The notes beneath the pieces are model-generated. The model saw only the letters and a program-made list of their open reading frames with translations, ran no database searches and was not told the origin of the DNA. 64,000 bases of DNA, from the NCBI RefSeq assembly GCF_937898475.1, contig NZ_CALEJS010000015.1:558001-622000 (forward strand). Reading direction: 5' to 3'. Origin of the DNA: an uncultured Chitinophaga sp. GTDB lineage: Bacteria; Bacteroidota; Bacteroidia; Chitinophagales; Chitinophagaceae. Made by a program: the position numbers and the translations under genes. Positions 1 through 8,588 of this stretch are shown one piece after another (position 1 is the stretch's first letter; each line of letters opens with the position of its first letter).

Positions 1-203
1 TGTTCTTCTGCTACTTCATATTGGGTGAGGCCCAGCGCGGCTTCTCCCAGCTTCAGGTATACATAAGACGGGCTTTCAGGTGCAGCCGGCCACTGACGGA
101 TATGTTCAAAACCCAGCACCCGGCAATAAAACTCCATACAGGCGGCTACATCTTTTACATATATGATGGGGAAGGGGTTGCGGAACATACAAAAACATTT
201 CAT
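1..203 (-). CDS. VOC (glyoxalase/bleomycin-resistance) family protein, N-terminal part
   Basis: Only the first ~67 codons are inside the window; the gene runs off the left edge. The visible N-terminus reads MFRNPFPIIYVKDVAACMEF and continues with a YxxVLGF-type turn, the usual first beta-alpha unit of vicinal-oxygen-chelate proteins. The first ATG is at 203, but a second ATG at 188 starts directly at MFRNPFPIIYV and is equally plausible. Such small proteins are dioxygenases, isomerases or antibiotic-binding proteins; the metal ligands and substrate class cannot be judged from this fragment. It is divergent from the MFS exporter at 339, separated by an AT-rich repeat gap. Confidence 0.75.
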   Translation of the reverse strand, partial: MKCFCMFRNPFPIIYVKDVAACMEFYCRVLGFEHIRQWPAAPESPSYVYLKLGEAALGLTQYEVAEE

Positions 204-316
204 TTAAGTTAATTAATAATTGACAATTAATGACTAATAATCATAGCATTTGCACCCCACTTCAACACAAGTCCCAGGATTATTTATTGTTATTTATTCA
301 TTATTAATTAAATAAC
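204..316. repeat. AT-rich intergenic inverted repeat (taattaat family)
   Basis: The gap between the divergent VOC and MFS genes begins with a ttaattaataatt-type stretch and ends with attattaattaaataa, giving an imperfect inverted repeat around a central unique segment. The same vocabulary recurs near 41710, 45655, 47100, 50563 and 50667. The gap must also contain both promoters. Confidence 0.5.
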
Positions 317-338
317 TTGCGGCCAAATTTACCGCATC

Positions 339-1562
339 ATGACTGTTAAGCGGAGTGCCGCGCTGAGTTTCATTTTTGTTACGATACTGATCGATGTCAT
401 TGGTTTTGGTATCATCATCCCGGTAATGCCCAAACTGATTGAGCATCTCACAGGGGGAGGATTGAGCGAAGCTTCCCAGTATGGAGGCTGGCTATTGTTT
501 GCTTTTGCAGTTACGCAATTCTTTTGTTCACCAATAGTAGGAGGGCTGAGCGACCGTTATGGCCGCAGACCGGTGCTGCTCCTGGCGCTGCTGGGTTTTG
601 GGATAGACTACCTCTTCCTGGCTTTTGCGCCCACCATAACATGGCTGTTCGTAGGCCGCATAATTGCAGGCGCCACCGGCGCCAGTATGACCACTGCCAC
701 GGCCTATATAGCCGATGTAAGCGAACCTGAAAAAAGAGCGCAGAATTTCGGGCTGGTAGGTGCTGCATTTGGGCTGGGTTTTATCATTGGACCGGTAATA
801 GGTGGACTGTTCAGCCACTGGGGTCCGAGGGCGCCTTTCCTGGCTGCAGCCGCCCTTACTTTTATCAATGTATTGTATGGCTATTTTATACTGCCGGAAT
901 CACTGCTGCCGGAAAATCGCCGTGCCTTTGACTGGAAAAGGGCAAATCCGCTGGGATCACTGATGCACCTGTGGCGCTACCCGGTGGTAACGGGCCTGAT
1001 CGCATCGCTGGTGCTGATTTACATTGCGGCCCATTCCGTACAATCCACCTGGAGTTACTTCACCATGCTGAAATTTAACTGGAACGAAACCTGGGTGGGA
1101 TACTCGCTGGGATTTGTGGGATTGCTGATTGCCCTGGTACAGGGACTGCTGATCAGGATCACAATTCCTAAGCTGGGACAGAAGTGGTCAATTTACACCG
1201 GCCTGTTATTGTACACCTTCGGGCTGATACTGTTTGCCTTTGCGGATAAAGGATGGATGATGTTTATTTTCCTGGTGCCCTACTGCATGGGGGGGATCTG
1301 CGGGCCTGCATTGCAGGGCGTTATATCCAGCCAGGTACCTCCTACGGAACAGGGAGAGCTGCAGGGGGCGCTGACAAGCCTGATCAGTGTTACATCCATT
1401 ATAGGTCCGCCGGTGATGACCAACCTGTTTGCCTGGTTTACAAAACCCGGCGCTCCGGTGCATTTTCCAGGCGCCCCTTTCCTGGCAGGAGCAGTACTGA
1501 CGTTCACCAGTATACTTTTATCCCGGCAGGTACTGGAGGCCTTCGGGGAAAACAAAAAATAG
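339..1562 (+). CDS. TetA-type MFS multidrug/tetracycline exporter
   Basis: The 407-residue protein has about twelve hydrophobic segments and matches the TCR/Tet branch of the major facilitator superfamily, which are proton-driven exporters of the inner membrane. The cytoplasmic loop 2-3 carries the classical motif A as GGLSDRYGRRPV (about residues 68-79). The first helix has the charged Asp of TetA-like proteins (LIDVIGFGIIIPVMP, residues 18-32), and the antiporter-type motif near residues 150-165 reads GLGFIIGPVIGG. The start is the ATG at 339. Length is normal for TetA. Substrate cannot be deduced; the nearest known relatives confer tetracycline resistance but most environmental members are unassigned. 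A SelW-like gene follows 24 bases downstream on the same strand. Confidence 0.9.
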   Translation: MTVKRSAALSFIFVTILIDVIGFGIIIPVMPKLIEHLTGGGLSEASQYGGWLLFAFAVTQFFCSPIVGGLSDRYGRRPVLLLALLGFGIDYLFLAFAPTITWLFVGRIIAGATGASMTTATAYIADVSEPEKRAQNFGLVGAAFGLGFIIGPVIGGLFSHWGPRAPFLAAAALTFINVLYGYFILPESLLPENRRAFDWKRANPLGSLMHLWRYPVVTGLIASLVLIYIAAHSVQSTWSYFTMLKFNWNETWVGYSLGFVGLLIALVQGLLIRITIPKLGQKWSIYTGLLLYTFGLILFAFADKGWMMFIFLVPYCMGGICGPALQGVISSQVPPTEQGELQGALTSLISVTSIIGPPVMTNLFAWFTKPGAPVHFPGAPFLAGAVLTFTSILLSRQVLEAFGENKK

Positions 1563-1574
1563 TTCATTATTAGC

Positions 1575-1582
1575 TACTTTTG
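1575..1582 (+). promoter_or_regulatory. TAnnTTTG-like -7 box before the SelW-like gene
   Basis: TACTTTTG fits the Bacteroidota -7 consensus TAnnTTTG and lies 4 bases before the ATG at 1587. No good -33 TTTG is visible upstream, so this may be chance. If real, the transcript would be nearly leaderless. Confidence 0.25.
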
Positions 1583-1586
1583 AGCC

Positions 1587-1865
1587 ATGAAGCCGATCAT
1601 TACTATAGAATATTGTCCAAAATGCGGGTGGCTGCTCCGCTCTGCCTGGATGGCACAGGAATTGCTAACCACCTTCGCCGATGATCTGGGGGGAGTTACC
1701 CTCCGGCCCAGCGAAGTGGCGGGCAGCTTTATTATCTATATTGATGATGAGAAGCTGCTGGATCGCAAGGAATTTGGGCATTTCCCGGAGATTAAGGAAC
1801 TAAAGCAAATGGTAAGAGATAAAGTAAACCCGGGTAAAAGCCTGGGCCATGCTGACCGGAAGTAA
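1587..1865 (+). CDS. SelW/SelT/SelH (Rdx) family thioredoxin-fold protein
   Basis: This 92-residue protein opens with a beta strand followed by a CxxC redox motif (CPKCGW, Cys10 and Cys13), the layout of selenoprotein W and its bacterial Rdx homologues. Here both positions are cysteine, so no selenocysteine is needed. Bacterial Rdx proteins are presumed thiol-disulfide or glutathione-linked redox factors, but their substrate is unknown. The gene sits between the MFS exporter (24 bases upstream) and the barrel protein (9 bases downstream), so co-transcription of the three is likely. Confidence 0.85.
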   Translation: MKPIITIEYCPKCGWLLRSAWMAQELLTTFADDLGGVTLRPSEVAGSFIIYIDDEKLLDRKEFGHFPEIKELKQMVRDKVNPGKSLGHADRK

Positions 1866-1874
1866 ACACATTGA

Positions 1875-3044
1875 ATGCAAAACAGGACATACGCCACCAT
1901 CTTACTGCTGCTCTGCACCGGCATGCTGAAGGCGCAGCATACGCAAACAGATACCACCACCGTACGCAGCGATACCACCATACACCGACCGAGCTTTTTT
2001 GTGCTGCCTGCAATGGCCTACTCCCAGGAGAAAGGCCTTGAAGTAGGAGCCGCTATATTATATTCCTTTTACCTGGACAAGCGAAACCCGGATCCACGTA
2101 CCAGGAATTCTACCATCAACCTGATACCCGCCGTAACAACAGAGAAACAATGGAAGATAGATCTGAAAACGGATTTCTGGACCCGGGGTAATACCTGGCA
2201 CTTCAAAAGCAATCTGCGCTATCATGATTTTCCACTGTATTTTTACGGAATAGGGGATACCACCCGCAAAGCAAATCAGTCACTGCTGAACAATCAGCGC
2301 TACAAAGTGCAGCTGGAAGGGGAGAAGCGCATAGGCGGTCACTTCTATGCGGGACTCAGCTTCCTTTACCAGCATGATGACTACAGCGCAGGTGATAGCA
2401 AAGGCGTTTATCCGCATATGCCGCTGGTAAACAAGGACGGCGGACATGTTACTTTTTTCGGGGCTACCGGTATATTCGATAACCGCGATAACCAGAATTA
2501 TACCACACGTGGCAGCTGGGTACGGCTTAATGTAGCTTATGCACCTAGTTTTCTCAGCAGCCAGGCGCTTTGGAAAATTGAAGCGCAAAGCAAACATTTC
2601 TTCCCCTTATCGCGTAAAAGCACGATCGGGGTAAATGCCAATTTCAGTTCACTCCAGGGCAACACCCTGCCTTTTTATCTCTTACCGGAAATGGGGAACG
2701 ATCTGCTGATGAGAGGATACTACACCGGGCGTTACCGCGATCAGAATTACCTGGCCTTCCAGGCAGAATACCGCTATTTCCTGGATCCAAAGATCCCCGT
2801 CAATATCTGGTTTGTACATATGCAACCCAAGTTTGCGCTGGCCGCCTTTGGCGGCACCGGATCCGTATTTCGCAATGGTGATTTCGGCGGCAACGGGTTC
2901 AAGCCAAATTATGGCGTAGGCGCACGCTGGTTCTATGATGAAAACGCCAAACTGACCATCCGTATAGATTACGGCTGGGGAGAAAAACGGCCGGGAGAAA
3001 AACGTCAGTCAGGACTTTACTTATCACTGGCAGAAGCATTTTGA
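1875..3044 (+). CDS. BamA/TamA (surface antigen D15) family outer-membrane barrel
   Basis: The 389-residue protein has an N-terminal signal peptide (hydrophobic LLLLCTGMLKA, cleavage near residue 20) and then alternating strands with aromatic girdles typical of outer-membrane barrels. A pattern of glycine-rich turns and a late MRGYYTGRYRD element (about residues 279-289) resembles the RGYxxGRYRD loop (VRGF/Y-type lid) conserved in the 16-stranded D15/Omp85 barrel. The C-terminus ends in an aromatic (Phe389), as outer-membrane proteins do. It lacks POTRA domains, so it is a barrel-only member, a type common in Bacteroidota whose substrate is unknown. It starts 9 bases after the SelW-like gene. 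Confidence 0.8.
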   Translation: MQNRTYATILLLLCTGMLKAQHTQTDTTTVRSDTTIHRPSFFVLPAMAYSQEKGLEVGAAILYSFYLDKRNPDPRTRNSTINLIPAVTTEKQWKIDLKTDFWTRGNTWHFKSNLRYHDFPLYFYGIGDTTRKANQSLLNNQRYKVQLEGEKRIGGHFYAGLSFLYQHDDYSAGDSKGVYPHMPLVNKDGGHVTFFGATGIFDNRDNQNYTTRGSWVRLNVAYAPSFLSSQALWKIEAQSKHFFPLSRKSTIGVNANFSSLQGNTLPFYLLPEMGNDLLMRGYYTGRYRDQNYLAFQAEYRYFLDPKIPVNIWFVHMQPKFALAAFGGTGSVFRNGDFGGNGFKPNYGVGARWFYDENAKLTIRIDYGWGEKRPGEKRQSGLYLSLAEAF

Positions 3045-3110
3045 GAGTAGCTGCTGGCTGTTAGCTTTTAGCGCTAAGCGGGTGAAGATATTGAACAAAG
3101 GCACGATAGG
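3045..3110. repeat. gctgttagc-family intergenic repeat
   Basis: The gap between the convergent barrel and arylsulfatase genes carries gctgctggctgttagc followed by a self-complementary gcgctaagc stretch. The same words occur near 31995-32045, 43980 and 57190-57250. Confidence 0.4.
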
Positions 3111-3124
3111 ATGAGGCGAACCGT

Positions 3125-4552
3125 TTATTGCAGATCAGACCAGTCGAAAGCGGCATTGGCTGCTGGAGACACGGACTGTTGCAATAGAGGTTTTAATGCC
3201 TTTACCTTGTCAGGATATTGGGCGGCAAGGTCCTTTTGTTCGCCGATATCTTTAGCGATATTGTACAGTTCCAGTATTTCCGGTGTTCCCTTCTTTTTAA
3301 AGCGTACCAGTTTCCAGTCGCCCTGTATAACGGCCTGCTTAAGCTGGCCTTCATTGAATTGCCAGAACAGGTGGTCGTGCTGCTGTTCCTGTTTTTTACC
3401 CAATATGGCGGGTACAAAAGACAAGCCATCGATGTTGTCAGGAGCAGGTGTGCCGGTAAGACCACAAATGGTAGGCAGCACATCCCAGAAAGTCCAGACC
3501 TGGTTGCTGGTACGGCCTGCAGGTACTTTACCGGGCGCTCTTACGATCATGGGCACACGAATGCCACCCTCGTACAAATCACGTTTAATTCCACGGAGCG
3601 GTCCATTGCTGTCAAAGAAGTCCGGATCAGCACCGCCTTCTTTATGCGGCCCGTTGTCGCTTGTAAAGAAAACGTATGTATTATTATCCAGGCCCAGCTC
3701 TTTCAGCAATTGCATCAGCCGTCCAATGTCTGCATCCAGCTTGGTGATCATGGCTGCAAAAGCGGCATGCGGCTGCGCCTGGCTGTGGTAGCTTTTGGGA
3801 TTTTTCTGCACAAAGGGTGTTTCAGGCCCTAACTTACTACTGCCATCTGCATTCAGGAAAGGCTGCAGGTATTTCTGTGGCAGCAGCAGCTCAGCATGAG
3901 GGATGGTAACCGGCAGGTATAAGAAAAAAGGGTTTTCTTTATGCTCCCTTACAAAAGCAAGTGCATGATCCATGATCAGGTCGTGGCTGTATTGTGAATC
4001 TGTCTGCACCTGGCTGAGCTGTTTATCCTTCAGTTCAAACAGATGATCAGTAAAGTAATGATGTGCATGCCGCTGGTTCAGGTAACCGAAAAACTCATCA
4101 AAGCCTTTGTACTGTGGCGCCCCGCTATCGTTCTCTTCTCCCAGTCCCCATTTGCCAAACATGCCGGTAACGTAACCCCTGGACTGTAAACGCTGGGCCA
4201 GGGTGGTATCTTCCGGCCGCAGGTGCTGGTCTGCATTACCTCTTATATAGGCATGTCCCATATGATAGCCTGTCATCAGTGCACAGCGGGAGGGAGCACA
4301 CACCGGGCTGCCGGCATAAAAACGTGTGAACCTTGTGCCTTCCTTGGCCAGCTTATCAATAAAAGGCGTGCGTATACGGCTGCCAGCATTATAAGAAGAG
4401 AGATTGCCATAGCCAAGATCGTCTGCCACGATGAAGATGATGTTCATGCGTTGCTTATTGCCAGAAGATTGTCCGGCGGCCTGCCATACACAGGAGAACG
4501 TTATCAGCAGGGCCACTAAAGAACTGCGGAGATGCCTAGTACCAGTTTTCAT
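3125..4552 (-). CDS. Arylsulfatase, S1 family (formylglycine-type)
   Basis: The 475-residue protein has a signal peptide (to about residue 28, AAGQ) and then the alkaline-phosphatase-like sulfatase fold. Metal ligands are visible as the DD pair (Asp44-Asp45) in IVADDLGYGN. The CxPSR activation signature is present as CAPSRCALMTG, so Cys85 would be oxidised to formylglycine, with TSDNGPH (about 298-304) giving further metal and substrate contacts. S1 sulfatases hydrolyse sulfate esters of glycans or small molecules in the periplasm. Substrate specificity is not readable. It is divergent from the barrel protein at 4670; no sulfatase-maturase or polysaccharide-utilisation locus (SusCD) is nearby, which argues against a sulfated-glycan locus here. 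Confidence 0.93.
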   Translation of the reverse strand: MKTGTRHLRSSLVALLITFSCVWQAAGQSSGNKQRMNIIFIVADDLGYGNLSSYNAGSRIRTPFIDKLAKEGTRFTRFYAGSPVCAPSRCALMTGYHMGHAYIRGNADQHLRPEDTTLAQRLQSRGYVTGMFGKWGLGEENDSGAPQYKGFDEFFGYLNQRHAHHYFTDHLFELKDKQLSQVQTDSQYSHDLIMDHALAFVREHKENPFFLYLPVTIPHAELLLPQKYLQPFLNADGSSKLGPETPFVQKNPKSYHSQAQPHAAFAAMITKLDADIGRLMQLLKELGLDNNTYVFFTSDNGPHKEGGADPDFFDSNGPLRGIKRDLYEGGIRVPMIVRAPGKVPAGRTSNQVWTFWDVLPTICGLTGTPAPDNIDGLSFVPAILGKKQEQQHDHLFWQFNEGQLKQAVIQGDWKLVRFKKKGTPEILELYNIAKDIGEQKDLAAQYPDKVKALKPLLQQSVSPAANAAFDWSDLQ

Positions 4553-4566
4553 GCTTACAGAAGTTA

Positions 4567-4585
4567 GTCTACTACTCTGGTAGAC
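4567..4585. promoter_or_regulatory. Inverted repeat in a divergent promoter gap
   Basis: gtctac, a 7-base spacer and gtagac form a perfect 6-base palindrome between the arylsulfatase and the outer-membrane barrel gene. It could be an operator for either gene; nothing identifies the binding protein. Confidence 0.3.
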
Positions 4586-4669
4586 AAAATATTATTTAAT
4601 TTTTGATTTTGCAACAGTTTATCGTTAACTTCCAGTACGACCGTTTCCGTTAACCAAAACAATGCTTAT

Positions 4670-5683
4670 ATGAATCGCACAACCATGCTTATCGCGGTCA
4701 TGCTATTACTGACCGTTTCAGAACCCTTGCTAGCACAAAACCCGACAGCGACCCCAGGCACTAAAGCAGCTGCTTCCAGGTTCTACCTGAAAGCAGGCGG
4801 CGGCTATTTCTTCAGTGTTTTCCCCGGGCAGTTCCCGGACGTTGGGCCATACCCGCCGCACGATGTCAGAAGCACCTACAATCCTGCCAATGGCCAGACC
4901 ACAACGGTGTCTGACAAAGTATTAACCGGGTCCTACGGGGAAGGGGCCCGCGGAGGTCTCAGCTTCGGCTGGAATATTAACCGGTTTATTGCACTGGAGG
5001 GAACCGTGAACTACTATCGCAGCAAAGAGAACCTGATGACACGGCAGCTGACAACCGTACAGGGCAGCGACCAGGTGGCGGGCAGCATCGAATCGAATGG
5101 CTATGCCAGGGCTTTTGATTTTGCGCCGGGTATAGTGATGAGCCCGGGCTTTGAAAAGCTCAACCCATATGTACGCTTCGGTATGGTAATACCTTTTTAT
5201 GGCCGCCTGCACATTGAAACAGACGCAACTACCAGTACACCGGTATCCGCCACCGTGGTGGCCCAGACAACCATTCACCGCGAAGAAGCAGTGCACCCCA
5301 ACATCACATTGGGCTTTCAGGGCGCATTGGGTCTGACTATGCCGGTAGGCCAGCGGTTTGATGTATTCGTAGAAACGGAATACCGCAACGTACCCGCTAA
5401 AAGTAAAAAGAAGGAAGTGACCCGGTACGAAGAAACCACACGTGTGGTGAACACCAGCAATGGCGCAGTGATCAGCACTCAGCAGCGTGGACTGAATGAC
5501 CTGTCAACCGCTGAGCGGAATACCGACTATGTAACCACGCTTGATGCCGGCTCTAATACGGCCATTGGCCGCGAAGGAACACAAACGCGTTACAAGGACG
5601 ATAACAGGGCAGCCAATGAACTGAAATCCTATATCAATATCGGCGGACTGGGCGCCAACGCCGGAATCCGGTTCCGGTTCTGA
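4670..5683 (+). CDS. Outer-membrane beta-barrel protein of unknown function
   Basis: The 337-residue protein begins with a signal peptide ending LLAQ (about residue 23). It continues with alternating hydrophobic strands such as FYLKAGGGYFFSVF and GARGGLSFGWNINRFIALEG, and ends with the terminal Phe of GANAGIRFRF. This is the pattern of the OMP_b-brl superfamily of 8-10-stranded barrels in Bacteroidota. The segment around residues 240-300 is polar and Thr-rich and probably forms an extracellular loop. No ligand or enzyme motif is visible. Its stop lies 3 bases from the convergent slipin stop. Confidence 0.75.
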   Translation: MNRTTMLIAVMLLLTVSEPLLAQNPTATPGTKAAASRFYLKAGGGYFFSVFPGQFPDVGPYPPHDVRSTYNPANGQTTTVSDKVLTGSYGEGARGGLSFGWNINRFIALEGTVNYYRSKENLMTRQLTTVQGSDQVAGSIESNGYARAFDFAPGIVMSPGFEKLNPYVRFGMVIPFYGRLHIETDATTSTPVSATVVAQTTIHREEAVHPNITLGFQGALGLTMPVGQRFDVFVETEYRNVPAKSKKKEVTRYEETTRVVNTSNGAVISTQQRGLNDLSTAERNTDYVTTLDAGSNTAIGREGTQTRYKDDNRAANELKSYINIGGLGANAGIRFRF

Positions 5684-5686
5684 GCT

Positions 5687-6460
5687 TTATTCTGCGGCTT
5701 TCAGCTGTTGTGCCAGGAAAGGCTTTAGCAGGTCAACCGGCACCGGGAAAATAGTAGTAGAATTGTTCTCTGTAGCGATTTCGCGCAGGGTCTGCAGGTA
5801 ACGCAGGGTAAGGGCGCTGGGCTGTTCCCCTAAGATCTTGGCAGCATCTGCCAGGCGTTGTGAAGCCTGGAATTCTCCTTCAGCGGCAATCACCTTGGAG
5901 CGGCGCTCGCGTTCCGCCTCAGCCTGTTTGGCCATGGCACGCTGCATTTCCTGGGGCAGATCGATCTGCTTTACCTCTACATTGGATACTTTAACACCCC
6001 AGGGCTCCGTATGAGCGTCGATGATCTGCTGCAGCTTCTGGTTGATCTTTTCCCGCTGGGACAGGAGATCATCCAGCTCTGATTGCCCCAGTACACTGCG
6101 CAGCGTTGTCTGCGAAAGCTGGGAGGTAGCCATGAGATAATTTTCCACTTCAACCACCGCCTTGTTGGGCTGGATCACCCGGAAATACACCACAGCATTC
6201 ACTTTAATGGATACATTATCCTGTGTAATGACGTCCTGGGGCGGCACATCCAACACCACTGTACGCAGACTTACCCTAACCATTTTATCAATGATGGGAA
6301 TCAGCAGGATTAAACCGGGACCTTTTACACCACCACCCACCAACCGGCCCAACCGGAATACCACCGCACGTTCATACTCCCGTAAAATGCGGATCGCATT
6401 GGCCAGGATAATGACGGCGAAAACGATAATAACAATCATCCAGACAGAAACTGTTTCCAT
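5687..6460 (-). CDS. Slipin / stomatin-like SPFH (band 7) membrane protein
   Basis: The 257-residue protein has one N-terminal membrane helix (WMIVIIVFAVIILANAI, about residues 6-22) followed by an SPFH domain with EYERAVVFRLGR and the conserved GPGL turn. A coiled-coil segment rich in Glu/Arg/Ala (about 180-210) drives oligomerisation, and the tail is typical of slipins. The start is set at METVSV (6460). An upstream in-frame ATG at 6502 would add residues encoded entirely by the intergenic cctcaaac repeat and is rejected. It lies downstream of an NfeD protease, the classical stomatin-operon pair; the two work together in membrane-protein quality control, where NfeD cleaves the slipin C-terminus in archaea. 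Confidence 0.93.
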   Translation of the reverse strand: METVSVWMIVIIVFAVIILANAIRILREYERAVVFRLGRLVGGGVKGPGLILLIPIIDKMVRVSLRTVVLDVPPQDVITQDNVSIKVNAVVYFRVIQPNKAVVEVENYLMATSQLSQTTLRSVLGQSELDDLLSQREKINQKLQQIIDAHTEPWGVKVSNVEVKQIDLPQEMQRAMAKQAEAERERRSKVIAAEGEFQASQRLADAAKILGEQPSALTLRYLQTLREIATENNSTTIFPVPVDLLKPFLAQQLKAAE

Positions 6461-6462
6461 AT

Positions 6463-6598
6463 TTGAAGGTTTAAGGTTTGATGTTTCTGGTTTGAGGTTC
6501 ATTAAAAGTTAAAAGTAGCAAGCTTAGGATCCGGACCTGTACGCACACCTGTTCTTCACCTCAAACTTCAAACCTTAAACCTCAAACTTAAAAAGGTT
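6463..6598. repeat. Inverted repeat of the cctcaaact family
   Basis: ggtttaaggtttga at 6468-6481 is perfectly complementary to tcaaaccttaaacc at 6568-6581, so the slipin-NfeD gap can form a long hairpin with a ~86-base loop. Further gtttgagg/cctcaaac words flank the arms. The right arm reaches the NfeD stop and the left arm reaches the slipin start. Relatives occur near 30142, 49290, 51333 and 53305. Confidence 0.6.
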
Positions 6599-7862
6599 CT
6601 ACCAGCAGGGTAAGGTCACGGATGCCAACTACCCGTATTTTTTCTCCCCGGGCAATGTTGTTGCCGGTGGATATGGCCCGCCAGATCTCGCCATGAACAC
6701 GCACAGTACCGCCAGGCTCCAGCGCCTCCAGGGTTTCGCCGGTCTCGCCGGCCATCGCTTCAACGCCGGTTGCCGGCTTCGCACGCAGGGCCCTTACGCC
6801 CAGGCCCAGCACAAACAGGAAAAAGAGCGCGGATACAGCCACTGCAGCAATGATCACACTACGGGAGATCCTGACGGTTTCCAGGGCCGCATCTGAACGG
6901 ATCAGCATGAGCGAACCTAACAGGAGCGAGGCCACGCCGCCAATTGCCAGGATGCCGTGACTGACAATCTTAATCTCCAGGAGAAACAGGACGATGGCAA
7001 AAATGATCAGGGCAAGGCCGGCATAATTTATCGGCAGCGTATGCATGGAATAAAAAGCCAGTATCAGGCTGATCACGCCAACAACGCCCGGCAAAATGGC
7101 GCCGGGGTTATACAGCTCAAACAGGATACCATACATGCCAAGCAGCAACAGGAGATAAGCCACATTCGGATCCACCAGCAGGTCCAGTAGCTTTTCCAGG
7201 GCCGTCATTTCCACGGTTTCTACCCGGGCATTGGCTGTCCGCAGCACAGTAGCGCCTCCTTCAACGGAAATATTTTTACCGTCAATATCGCGCAACAGAT
7301 CGGAGGTATTAGCCGCCACCAGGTCTACAACCCGCTTTTCCACCGCTTCTTTTTCAGTGATGGCCAGGCTGCGGCGAACAGCGTCTTCAGCCCACTGGAA
7401 ATTACGCTGGCGCTTTTCAGCGATAGACCGGATAAATGCGGCGGCATCATTGGTGGCCTTATCGCTCATTACAGCGTCCATTTTGCCCTGGAGATCCACC
7501 GGGTGGGCAGCACCGATATTGGTGCCTGGCGCCATAGCAGCTATATGGGCAGCCATGGTGATAAAAACCCCCGCAGAACCGGCGTGAGCACCGCCTGGCG
7601 CTACGTATACGACTACGGGCACCGGGGATGCCAGGATATTGCTGACAATAACCCGCGTAGACTTTAGCAGGCCGCCAGGCGTGTTAAGCAGGATCACGAG
7701 GCACTCAGCCTTTTCATTGGACGCTTTTTTAATGCCGTCCCGTATGTGATCGGCGGATACCGGGTTAATGCTGCCGTCGATCTTTATGACGATCACTTTT
7801 TGTGCAGATAGTACAACCGGGATCAATAAAACGAGCCATCCCAAAAGAAAAAATTGCTTCAT
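6588..7862 (-). CDS. NfeD-family membrane-bound serine protease (stomatin operon partner)
   Basis: The 424-residue protein has a signal peptide (cleavage near Ala20), a ClpP-like serine protease domain, four to five membrane helices (about 230-350) and a C-terminal NfeD OB-fold (about 365-424). The catalytic Ser is in GGAHAGSAGVF (Ser96) and the likely general-base Lys is in MSDKATND (Lys135), matching the Ser97/Lys138 dyad known for Pyrococcus horikoshii PH1510. The protease domain faces the periplasm. It is transcribed ahead of the slipin gene, separated only by the inverted repeat, and together they form the long-type NfeD/slipin operon. Confidence 0.93.
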   Translation of the reverse strand: MKQFFLLGWLVLLIPVVLSAQKVIVIKIDGSINPVSADHIRDGIKKASNEKAECLVILLNTPGGLLKSTRVIVSNILASPVPVVVYVAPGGAHAGSAGVFITMAAHIAAMAPGTNIGAAHPVDLQGKMDAVMSDKATNDAAAFIRSIAEKRQRNFQWAEDAVRRSLAITEKEAVEKRVVDLVAANTSDLLRDIDGKNISVEGGATVLRTANARVETVEMTALEKLLDLLVDPNVAYLLLLLGMYGILFELYNPGAILPGVVGVISLILAFYSMHTLPINYAGLALIIFAIVLFLLEIKIVSHGILAIGGVASLLLGSLMLIRSDAALETVRISRSVIIAAVAVSALFFLFVLGLGVRALRAKPATGVEAMAGETGETLEALEPGGTVRVHGEIWRAISTGNNIARGEKIRVVGIRDLTLLVEPF

Positions 7863-8081
7863 GGAAAGAATGGTTTATGAAGCGATGTATGTCTATTAAG
7901 TTACGTAAATTTGCTGTAATAATTCCCCGTACTGACCTCACCCTACAAATCTCCAACAACCAAGCACTCTCCCCAACTCAACCACTCTACTCCTCTGATA
8001 ATTTACGTTATGTTAAATAGGATAAAGGGGATTTCTCCCCCATAACTGGCTGACCACCAACTGCTGAAATCCAGGCTTCCT

Positions 8082-8567
8082 TCATGAAGGCAAAGTCAGC
8101 TTCATCGCGCCGGACCTTTTGAGTTCTGCTGCCAGGTGAATGGCACTCCTGATGCGCTGGTAGGTTCCGCAGCGGCAAACATTCCCGGTCATCGCTTCAT
8201 CAATATCTTTATCAGTGGGCTTTGTGTTGTGCTTAAGCAGTACGGCAGCGCTCATGATCTGGCCGGACTGGCAATAACCGCACTGGGGAACGTCAAATTC
8301 TGTCCACGCCTGTTGCAGCGGCACGGCTAAATCAGCGTCCAGGCCTTCAATAGTCACCACCTGCCGGCCATCGGCCAGGGATGCCGGCACCACACAGGAA
8401 CGGATCGCCTCCCCGTCCAGGTGTACGGTGCAAGCGCCGCATTGCGCGGCTCCACAGCCGAATTTTGTACCTGTAAGTCCCAGGCGGTCACGAATAACCC
8501 AAAGCAGCGGCATATCAGCAGGCACATCCAGCTGGTGTGTTTTTCCGTTTACAGTCAACTTTATCAT
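8082..8567 (-). CDS. (2Fe-2S) subunit of a molybdenum hydroxylase, IorA-type (cassette 1)
   Basis: The 161-residue protein is the small iron-sulfur subunit of xanthine-oxidase-family enzymes. The plant-ferredoxin-type cluster ligands are Cys38, Cys43, Cys46 and Cys58 (in FGCGAAQCGACTVHL and RSCVV). The C-terminal all-helical cluster has Cys96, Cys99, Cys131 and Cys133 (QCGYCQSGQ and CRCGTY). Length and sequence match the isoquinoline 1-oxidoreductase alpha subunit. It is transcribed just after the molybdopterin subunit (21 bases). The short LKRSGAMKLTLPS tail is not conserved with the paralogue at 19167. Confidence 0.93.
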   Translation of the reverse strand: MIKLTVNGKTHQLDVPADMPLLWVIRDRLGLTGTKFGCGAAQCGACTVHLDGEAIRSCVVPASLADGRQVVTIEGLDADLAVPLQQAWTEFDVPQCGYCQSGQIMSAAVLLKHNTKPTDKDIDEAMTGNVCRCGTYQRIRSAIHLAAELKRSGAMKLTLPS

Positions 8568-8588
8568 AAGGGATGATTGTGGCGGTTA

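Noticed and set aside
1614..1628. Selenocysteine in the SelW-like protein
   Set aside because: The motif reads Cys-x-x-Cys with a normal codon at both sites; no in-frame TGA is needed.
8020..8060. Terminator at the end of cassette 1
   Set aside because: gggga/tcccc gives a five-base stem, but no T-run follows on the minus strand, so it was not called.
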